This document shows, piece by piece, positions 7,381 to 12,080 of a stretch of DNA of 12,080 nt. Made by a program: the position numbers and the translations under genes. Each line of letters begins with the position of its first letter. The first letter of the stretch is position 1. The DNA lies in contig JANNLG010000169.1 of the NCBI GenBank assembly GCA_031396695.1, forward strand, positions 1 through 12,080, in the 5' to 3' direction. The notes beneath the pieces were generated by a model, which saw only the letters and a program-made list of their open reading frames with translations, had not been told where the DNA came from and searched no databases. The stretch comes from VGRW01 sp031396695. GTDB taxonomy: Bacteria; Myxococcota_A; UBA9160; SZUA-336.

Positions 7381-8553
7381 CGCGACGGTGACCTTGTGCA
7401 CCTCCGTCGGTCCGTCGGCGAGGCCCATGTGGAACGACTCGATCAGCATCTCCGCGAACGGCATCTCGTTCGACACGCCGAGCGACCCGTGAACCTGCAG
7501 CGCACGCGCGGCCGCGTCGTGGAACACGCGCGGCATGAGCGCCTTGATCGCGGAGATGTCCTTCCGCACCCGCTTGTAGTCGCGGTACTTGTCGATCTTC
7601 CAGGCGGTCTGCAGCACGAACAGGCGGAACTGCTGCAGGTCCATCCAGGTGTCGGCGATCTTCTCCTGCACCATCTGCTTCTGCGCGAGCATCTCCCCTT
7701 GCGTGCTGCGCGAGAGTGCGCGCTCGCACATCAGGTCGAGCGCCTTCTGCACGTGCCCGATCGTGCGCATGGCGTGGTGGATGCGACCGCCGCCGAGCCG
7801 CGTCTGCGCCACCACGAACGCGCCGCCGCGCTCGCCGAGCAGGTTCTCCTTGGGCACGCGCACGTTCTCGTAGCGGATGTACGCGTGCGCGCCGCGGTCG
7901 CTGCGCTCGCCGCCGAGCCCGACGTTGCGCAGGATGTTGATCCCCGGCGTGTCCGACGGCACGAGCAGCATCGACATGCTCCGGTACGGCGGCGCCTGCG
8001 GATCGGTCACCACCATCACGATCAGGAACGACGCCCAGCGCGCGTTCGACGAGAACCACTTCTCGCCGTTGATCACCCACTCGTCGCCCTCGAGCTCGGC
8101 GCGGCAGGTGAACACCTTCGGGTCCGCGCCGCCCTGCGGCTCGGTCATCGAGAAGCACGACACGATCTCGTTCCGAAGGAGCGGCTCGAGGAAGCGCTTC
8201 TTTTGGGCCGCGTTCCCGTAGTGCGCGAGGATCTCGGAGTTGCCTGAGTCGGGCGCCTGACAGCCGAACGTGGTCGGTGCGCAGCGAGCGCGGCCGAGGA
8301 TCTCGTTCATCAGCCCGAGCTTCACCTGGCCGTAGCCGGGACCGCCGAGGTCGGGGCCCAGATGACAGGCCCACAGTCCGCGCTTCTGCACCTTCTTCTG
8401 CAGCGGCGGGATCAGCTCGGCGCGGATCGGGTTCGCGATCTCGTGGGGGTTCGCGACCACGAAGTCGAGCGGCTCGAGCTCCTCGCGCACGAACGCGTCC
8501 ATCCAGTCGAGCTCGCGCTGGAACTCGGGATCGGTGTCGAACTCCCAGGCCAT
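7183..8553 (-). CDS. Acyl-CoA dehydrogenase (ACAD10/11-like), 3' end truncated and fused to antisense RHS sequence
   Basis: This flavoenzyme family makes the alpha-beta double bond in acyl-CoA during beta-oxidation. The ATG at 8553 is well supported: AGGAGG lies six bases upstream and the protein begins MAWEFDTDPEFQRELDWMDA. Family features are the SMTEPQGGADP flavin/substrate segment (residues 135-145), NGEKWFSSNA (162-171), GGGRIHHAMRTIG (254-266) and QVHGSLGVSNEMPFAE (353-368), as in ACAD10/11-type enzymes. Native sequence ends at DGPTEVHKVTVA, residue 391. The next 65 codons (7380-7186) are the reverse complement of the RHS fragment and encode an Arg-rich tail. Relatives normally continue for some 20 to 45 residues in the last helical region, so activity is doubtful. 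It is transcribed divergently from argG. The family call is firm; functionality is uncertain. Confidence 0.9.
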   Translation of the reverse strand: MAWEFDTDPEFQRELDWMDAFVREELEPLDFVVANPHEIANPIRAELIPPLQKKVQKRGLWACHLGPDLGGPGYGQVKLGLMNEILGRARCAPTTFGCQAPDSGNSEILAHYGNAAQKKRFLEPLLRNEIVSCFSMTEPQGGADPKVFTCRAELEGDEWVINGEKWFSSNARWASFLIVMVVTDPQAPPYRSMSMLLVPSDTPGINILRNVGLGGERSDRGAHAYIRYENVRVPKENLLGERGGAFVVAQTRLGGGRIHHAMRTIGHVQKALDLMCERALSRSTQGEMLAQKQMVQEKIADTWMDLQQFRLFVLQTAWKIDKYRDYKRVRKDISAIKALMPRVFHDAAARALQVHGSLGVSNEMPFAEMLIESFHMGLADGPTEVHKVTVAPGSRASACSPARAGCRARRSCRFRSPRSSRRLASPTDRPRSSAARGHRTCSSGSRPRRRACRSAR

Positions 8554-8630
8554 GTCTGTCCTCCTCGCGCGGCGTGACCGCGCCCGATGTTGGCCTGAAC
8601 TCCGCGCAAGAATCCAGCTACGATGCCGCC
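8554..8630. promoter_or_regulatory. Divergent intergenic region between the dehydrogenase and argG
   Basis: The 77-base gap must hold or adjoin the promoters of both divergent genes. The minus-strand AGGAGG (8560-8565) with a six-base spacer fixes the dehydrogenase start. No convincing -35/-10 pair was found on either strand, no ARG-box-like operator was recognised, and no Shine-Dalgarno sequence precedes the argG GTG. Confidence 0.45.
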
Positions 8631-9986
8631 GTGGGCACCATCTTGCAGAGCCTTCCGGTCGGCGAGCGCGTCGGCATCGCCTTCTCGGGCGGCCTCGACA
8701 CCAGCGCCGCGCTGCACTGGATGCGCCAGAAGGGCGCGATCCCGTACGCATACACCGCGAATCTCGGTCAGCCGGACGAGCCGGACTACGACGAGATCCC
8801 GCGCCGCGCGAAGCAGTACGGCGCCGAGCAGGCGCGCCTGATCGACTGCCGCCGCGCGCTCGTGCAGGAGGGCATCGCGGCGCTGCAGTGCGGCGCGTTC
8901 CACATCTCCACCGCGGGCGTGCCGTACTTCAACACCACGCCGCTCGGCCGCGCGGTGACCGGCACGCTGCTCGTGTCCGCGATGAGGGAAGACGACGTCA
9001 ACATCTGGGGCGACGGCAGCACCTACAAGGGCAACGACATCGAGCGCTTCTACCGCTACGGGCTGCTCGTGAACCCGGGCCTGCGCATCTACAAGCCGTG
9101 GCTCGACCAGGCGTTCATCGACGAGCTCGGCGGCCGCAAGGAGATGTCCGAGTACATGGAGCGCGCGGGCTTCGGCTACCGCATGAGCGTCGAGAAGGCG
9201 TACTCGACCGACTCGAACCTGCTCGGCGCCACGCACGAGGCAAAGGATCTGGAGCGGCTGAACTCGGGCGTGAAAATCGTCACGCCGATCATGGGCGTCG
9301 CCTCGTTCCGCGACGACGTGGTCGTGAAAGCCGAGACCGTCAGCGTGCGCTTCGAAGAGGGCATGCCGGTCGCGCTGAACGGCGTGGCCTACACCGATCC
9401 GATTCGGCTTCTGCTCGACGCGAACGCGATCGGCGGTCGCCACGGGCTGGGCATGAGCGACCAGATCGAGAACCGCATCATCGAGGCAAAAAGTCGTGGC
9501 GTCTACGAGGCGCCCGGCATGGCGCTGCTCTTCATCGGCTACGAGCGGCTGGTGACCGGTATCCACAACGAGGACACGATCGAGCAGTACCGCGAGAACG
9601 GCCGCCGCCTCGGCCGGCTGCTCTACCAGGGCCGCTGGTTCGATCCGCAGGCGATGATGCTGCGCGAATCCTCGCAGCGCTGGATCGCGCGCGCGATCAC
9701 CGGCGAGGTCACGCTGGAGCTGCGGCGCGGGAACGACTACTCGCTGCTCGATACCGTGAGTCCCAACCTCACCTACCAGCCCGAACGACTCACGATGGAG
9801 AAGGGCGACTCGGTGTTCTCGCCGCAGGACCGGATCGGCCAGCTCACCATGCGCAACCTCGACATCAGCGACACGCGCGCGAAGCTCGAGATCTACACCA
9901 AGGCCGGCTTGCTCGCGGAGCCGACCAAGGGCGAACTGCCGCTGCTGCCCGCCGCCAAGACCCCCCGCGACGACGAACACACCTAG
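8631..9986 (+). CDS. argG: Argininosuccinate synthase (E. coli-type)
   Basis: Joins citrulline and aspartate with ATP to form argininosuccinate, the penultimate step of arginine biosynthesis, in the cytoplasm. The GTG at 8631 is chosen because the protein then begins (M)GTILQSLPVGERVGIAFSG, which aligns residue for residue with the E. coli ArgG start as I recall it. The length, 451 residues, is close to the 447 of E. coli. The ATP pyrophosphatase loop AFSGGLDTS is at residues 17-25. Other conserved blocks are YAYTANLGQPDEPDYD, CGAFH, YFNTTPLGRAVTGT, NIWGDGSTYKGNDIERFYRY, KAYSTDSNLLGATHEAKDLE, GGRHGLGMSDQIENRIIEAK and LTMEKGDSVFSP. It belongs to the longer ArgG class represented by E. coli rather than the shorter common bacterial class. 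The ATG at 8623 is out of frame. The gene leads a tight rightward string; its stop overlaps the next gene's ribosome binding site. Confidence 0.97.
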   Translation: MGTILQSLPVGERVGIAFSGGLDTSAALHWMRQKGAIPYAYTANLGQPDEPDYDEIPRRAKQYGAEQARLIDCRRALVQEGIAALQCGAFHISTAGVPYFNTTPLGRAVTGTLLVSAMREDDVNIWGDGSTYKGNDIERFYRYGLLVNPGLRIYKPWLDQAFIDELGGRKEMSEYMERAGFGYRMSVEKAYSTDSNLLGATHEAKDLERLNSGVKIVTPIMGVASFRDDVVVKAETVSVRFEEGMPVALNGVAYTDPIRLLLDANAIGGRHGLGMSDQIENRIIEAKSRGVYEAPGMALLFIGYERLVTGIHNEDTIEQYRENGRRLGRLLYQGRWFDPQAMMLRESSQRWIARAITGEVTLELRRGNDYSLLDTVSPNLTYQPERLTMEKGDSVFSPQDRIGQLTMRNLDISDTRAKLEIYTKAGLLAEPTKGELPLLPAAKTPRDDEHT

Positions 9987-9990
9987 GAGG
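9984..9990 (+). promoter_or_regulatory. Ribosome binding site for the MscS gene, overlapping the argG stop
   Basis: TAGGAGG contains the argG stop codon TAG (9984-9986) and a full AGGAGG, ten bases before ATG 10001. The overlap fits translational coupling of the channel gene to argG. Confidence 0.75.
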
Positions 9991-10000
9991 CGGACCCCCG

Positions 10001-10819
10001 ATGGATTCCGATCAGCTCGCCAGCTACCTGCCCGCGATCGCCCTGTGGTTGACTCAGTTCGCGCTGAAGGCGGCCGGCGCGCTCGCGCTCTGGATCATCG
10101 GGCGCCGCCTGATCCAGTTCAGTGTCGGCCTGGTGCAGAGCGGACTGCGCCGGCAGCCGATCGATCCTACGGTGGTCGGGTTCCTCGGGTCGGCGCTGTC
10201 GATCACGCTCACCGTCGTGCTGGTCGTCGCGCTGCTCGGATTCTTCGGCATCGAGACCACGAGCTTCGCCGCGCTGCTGGCGGGCGCGGGCCTCGCGATC
10301 GGCGCCGCCTGGAGCGGGCTGCTCGGGAACTTCGCGGCGGGCGTATTCCTGATGGTGCTGAAGCCGTTCAAGGCCGGCGACTTCGTGACCGTCGGCGGAG
10401 TCACGGGCACGGTCGACGAGGTCGGCCTGTTCTCGACCACCCTCTTCACGCCCGACAACATCAAGACCTTCGTCGGCAACAGCGCGATCTCATCGGCCAC
10501 GATTCAGAACTACTCCGCGACGCCGTATCGGCGCGTCGACCTGCTGGCGCAGATCGCCGGCAGCGTCGAGCCGAGGGCGGCCATGCAGCTCCTGCAGGAG
10601 CGCCTCGCGCGCATCCCGAACGTGCTGCGCGATCCAACGCCTGTGGTCGAGATCCTCGAGTTCAGCGCTTACGGCCCGGTGCTCGCGGTGCGCCCATCTT
10701 GCTCGCAGGACAACTACTGGCAGGTGTACTTCGACACCAATCGCACGATCCGCGAGTCGTTCGGCGAAGCGGGCTTCCCGGCGCCGGAGCTGCGCTACCA
10801 CGTCTCGGGAAAGGAGTGA
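10001..10819 (+). CDS. MscS-family small-conductance mechanosensitive channel
   Basis: A 272-residue inner-membrane channel protein (E. coli MscS has 286), expected to open under membrane tension and relieve osmotic shock. Predicted segments are TM1 around 12-33, TM2 around 57-82, and the pore-lining TM3 from about 87 to 121 with its Gly/Ala-rich packing (AALLAGAGLAIGAAWSGLLG, then NFAAGVFLMVLKPFKAGDFV). The beta domain follows (VGGVTGTVDEVGLFSTTLFT), then FVGNSAISSATIQNYS in place of the more usual VPN-type segment, and a C-terminal alpha/beta domain (PYRRVDLLAQIAG to the end). The start at ATG 10001 is set by AGGAGG at 9985-9990. It sits 14 bases after argG and nine before the DUF1272 gene, so co-transcription is likely, though no functional link with arginine synthesis is evident. 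Confidence 0.95.
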   Translation: MDSDQLASYLPAIALWLTQFALKAAGALALWIIGRRLIQFSVGLVQSGLRRQPIDPTVVGFLGSALSITLTVVLVVALLGFFGIETTSFAALLAGAGLAIGAAWSGLLGNFAAGVFLMVLKPFKAGDFVTVGGVTGTVDEVGLFSTTLFTPDNIKTFVGNSAISSATIQNYSATPYRRVDLLAQIAGSVEPRAAMQLLQERLARIPNVLRDPTPVVEILEFSAYGPVLAVRPSCSQDNYWQVYFDTNRTIRESFGEAGFPAPELRYHVSGKE

Positions 10820-10828
10820 GTCGACGCC

Positions 10829-11080
10829 ATGCTGCAGATGAGACCCGGCTGTGAGTGCTGCGATCGCGACCTGCCGCCCGATTCGGGCGACGCGCGCATC
10901 TGCTCGTTCGAGTGCACGTTCTGCGTGCGCTGCGCGGAGGACAAGCTCAGCGGTCGTTGCCCGAACTGCGGGGGTGAGCTGATCGTGCGGCCGCGCCGCG
11001 CTGCGGGTCTGCTGGCGCGCTTCCCCGCGGCCACGGAGCGCACCTTCAAGCCGAGCGGGTGCGAGGCCGGAGCGCGCTGA
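10829..11080 (+). CDS. DUF1272 small zinc-binding protein
   Basis: An 83-residue Cys-rich protein. It matches the DUF1272 pattern: MLQMRPGCECCDRDLPPDSG, then ICSFECTFCVRCAED, then GRCPNCGGELIVRPRR and a C-terminal FPAATERTFKPS. Nine of its ten cysteines (C8, C10, C11, C25, C29, C32, C35, C44, C47) lie in the conserved part and are spaced for binding one or more zinc ions. Molecular function is unknown for the family. The start at ATG 10829 is preceded by AAGGAG at 10811-10816, inside the end of the channel gene. The stop is two bases before the phosphatase start. Confidence 0.93.
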   Translation: MLQMRPGCECCDRDLPPDSGDARICSFECTFCVRCAEDKLSGRCPNCGGELIVRPRRAAGLLARFPAATERTFKPSGCEAGAR

Positions 11081-11082
11081 AC

Positions 11083-11631
11083 GTGGAGCGCGCGCTCCTG
11101 GTTCGTCACTGCGAGTCGTCGGGGCAGGCGCACGATGCACCGCTGACGCCTCGTGGAAGCGAGCAAGCCGAGGCGCTCGCGGACTTCCTGTCGCCACGCC
11201 CGATCGCGCGGATCGTGTCGAGCCCGTACCTGCGCGCGCGCCAGTCGGTCGAGCCGCTCGCGCGCAAGCTCGGACTCGAGATCGAGCTCGACGCGCGGCT
11301 CGCCGAGCGCACGCTCTCGCCAAGGCCGATCGACGGCTGGCAGGAGGTGGTGGCGCGGTCGTTCGTGGATCCAAAGTTCGGCGTGCCCGGCGGCGAGTCG
11401 GGCGCCGAGACACTCGCGCGCGGCCTCGAAGCGATCCGGCCGCTGCTCGAGTCCGCGGCGCGCGATCGGCTGGTGGTGATCGCCAGCCACGGACAGCTCC
11501 TCAGCCTGGTGCTCCACTCGATCGATTCGGGCTTCGGCTTCGCGGGCTGGCAGGCGCTGAGCAATCCCGACGTTCATCTGCTCGAAGCGAACGCGACGAC
11601 CGGACTCGCGTTCCGCCGCGTGTGGAGTTGA
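11083..11631 (+). CDS. Histidine phosphatase superfamily (phosphoglycerate mutase-like) protein
   Basis: A 182-residue protein with the catalytic fold signature: LVRHCES near the N-terminus (R8, nucleophile H9, then Cys where Gly is more usual), SSPYLRARQS (46-55, second arginine R51 or R53), acid E75 in LAERTLSP, GGES (103-106), and the second catalytic histidine in IASHGQ (H136). The family transfers phosphate through a phosphohistidine; the substrate cannot be told from sequence. GTG 11083 is preferred because it places the RHC motif at residues 8-10 and leaves a two-base gap to the preceding stop; an upstream in-frame ATG at 11059 would overlap the DUF1272 gene by 22 bases. It is part of the tight rightward gene string. 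Confidence 0.92.
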   Translation: MERALLVRHCESSGQAHDAPLTPRGSEQAEALADFLSPRPIARIVSSPYLRARQSVEPLARKLGLEIELDARLAERTLSPRPIDGWQEVVARSFVDPKFGVPGGESGAETLARGLEAIRPLLESAARDRLVVIASHGQLLSLVLHSIDSGFGFAGWQALSNPDVHLLEANATTGLAFRRVWS

Positions 11632-11632
11632 C

Positions 11633-12034
11633 GTGAAGAGCAGCACGGCGCGACGGATCCTGCTCGCGCTGGTCGCGCTCGTGTTCGCGGCGATCGCGGT
11701 CGGCTCGCTCGTCGTGCCGCACGAAATGGCAAAGGGGCTCGGCTACACGCTCGCGAACACCGATGCGCTGAACGAGTTCCGCGCGATCTACGTCGGGCTG
11801 TGGCTCGCGACGGCCGCGATCTTCGCGCTCGCCGCGCGGAGGGTCGAGAACGCGCTGCTCGGTGACGTGTGTGCGCTCTTGCTGCTCGGCCAGGTCGCGG
11901 GCCGAGTCGCGAGCCTTTTGATCGACGGTGCGCCGAGCGAACGCATCTGGCCGATCTTCGCCGTCGAGCTGATCGGCGGGCTCGCGCTGCTCGCGGTCCG
12001 GCCGTCCGCGCGCTCGGTCGGCATGCTGCGCTAG
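11633..12034 (+). CDS. Small four-TM membrane protein, DUF4345-like
   Basis: A 133-residue hydrophobic protein starting at GTG 11633, one base after the phosphatase stop, which implies translational coupling. Four membrane segments are visible, around residues 9-28, 51-67, 74-97 and 105-122. The NEFRAIYVGLWLATAAIFAL and GRVASLLIDG stretches, and the overall layout, resemble the DUF4345 family of uncharacterised four-helix membrane proteins. Function is unknown. It ends the rightward string; the stop TAG is at 12032-12034. Confidence 0.85.
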   Translation: MKSSTARRILLALVALVFAAIAVGSLVVPHEMAKGLGYTLANTDALNEFRAIYVGLWLATAAIFALAARRVENALLGDVCALLLLGQVAGRVASLLIDGAPSERIWPIFAVELIGGLALLAVRPSARSVGMLR

Positions 12035-12080
12035 CAGGCGCCGGCGCTCTCGTCGACGGGCGCGGGCTCGAGCACGCCGC
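12031..12080 (-). CDS. Possible convergent gene end, partial, unidentified
   Basis: On the minus strand the frame from the right edge reads GVLEPAPVDESAGAC and ends at TAG (12033-12031). That stop shares the CTAG palindrome with the stop of the rightward gene. This fits a convergent gene whose body lies beyond the window, but about 15 codons in GC-rich DNA prove little. Confidence 0.3.
   Translation of the reverse strand, partial: GVLEPAPVDESAGAC

Noticed and set aside
6511..7400. Insertion sequence or transposon explaining the RHS duplication
   Set aside because: No transposase, terminal inverted repeats or target-site duplication is visible at the edges; homologous or illegitimate recombination explains the layout.
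7396..8247. Plus-strand open frame opposite the acyl-CoA dehydrogenase
   Set aside because: Its translation is His/Arg/Ala-rich without motifs, whereas the minus strand encodes a clear dehydrogenase.
8623..8625. ATG as the argG start
   Set aside because: Out of frame with the protein; GTG 8631 gives the conserved N-terminus.
8412..9980. Minus-strand open frame of 522 codons opposite argG
   Set aside because: argG is unmistakable on the plus strand; the antisense frame is a GC-driven shadow.
1..12080. CRISPR array, tRNA or rRNA gene
   Set aside because: No short regularly spaced repeats and no tRNA- or rRNA-like sequence were noticed on either strand by eye.

Overview
This is a GC-rich bacterial chromosomal window (a hand count of the 60-base line at 4021 gives 68% G+C). 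The style suggests a large-genome, high-GC bacterium of the Myxococcota or former Deltaproteobacteria type. The clues are a very large secreted-type YD/RHS protein with FG-GAP repeats, a fatty-acid acyl-CoA dehydrogenase, an E. coli-type ArgG, and GTG starts. That assignment is inference; no rRNA or marker gene is present to confirm it.

Region A (1-7380) is a polymorphic-toxin (RHS) island. A giant SpvB/TcdB/RHS-like gene enters from the left edge, already open at base 1. Its visible part runs in order through six Asp-rich calcium-loop (FG-GAP/VCBS) repeats, a TcdB-middle-type segment, a long YD-repeat shell, an embedded pair of hydrophobic segments, the RHS-associated core ending in a PxxxxDPxG motif, and a 176-residue C-terminal tip of unrecognised type. 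Base composition drops at the tip (52% in line 5341) and stays low through the next gene (50% in line 6121), a CPBP-family intramembrane protease/Abi-like protein that sits where an immunity gene would be expected. Directly behind it lies a second, broken copy of the RHS shell. It matches bases about 3311-4180 at a constant offset of exactly 3,200 bases and carries two TGG-to-TGA nonsense changes. Its homology begins inside the last codons of the CPBP gene.

Region B (7381-8553) is an acyl-CoA dehydrogenase on the minus strand. Its 3' end has been cut off exactly where the RHS fragment stops, so its frame now runs into 65 codons of antisense RHS sequence.

Region C (8631-12034) is a rightward, compact gene string that looks like one transcription unit: argG (argininosuccinate synthase), an MscS-type mechanosensitive channel, a DUF1272 zinc-binding small protein, a histidine phosphatase and a DUF4345-like small membrane protein, with gaps of only 1 to 14 bases. 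It diverges from the dehydrogenase across a 77-base gap. A possible convergent gene end lies at the right edge.

The most interesting part is 5131-7380: an uncharacterised RHS tip, its membrane-protein partner, and the recombination scar behind them, which has also damaged a metabolic gene.
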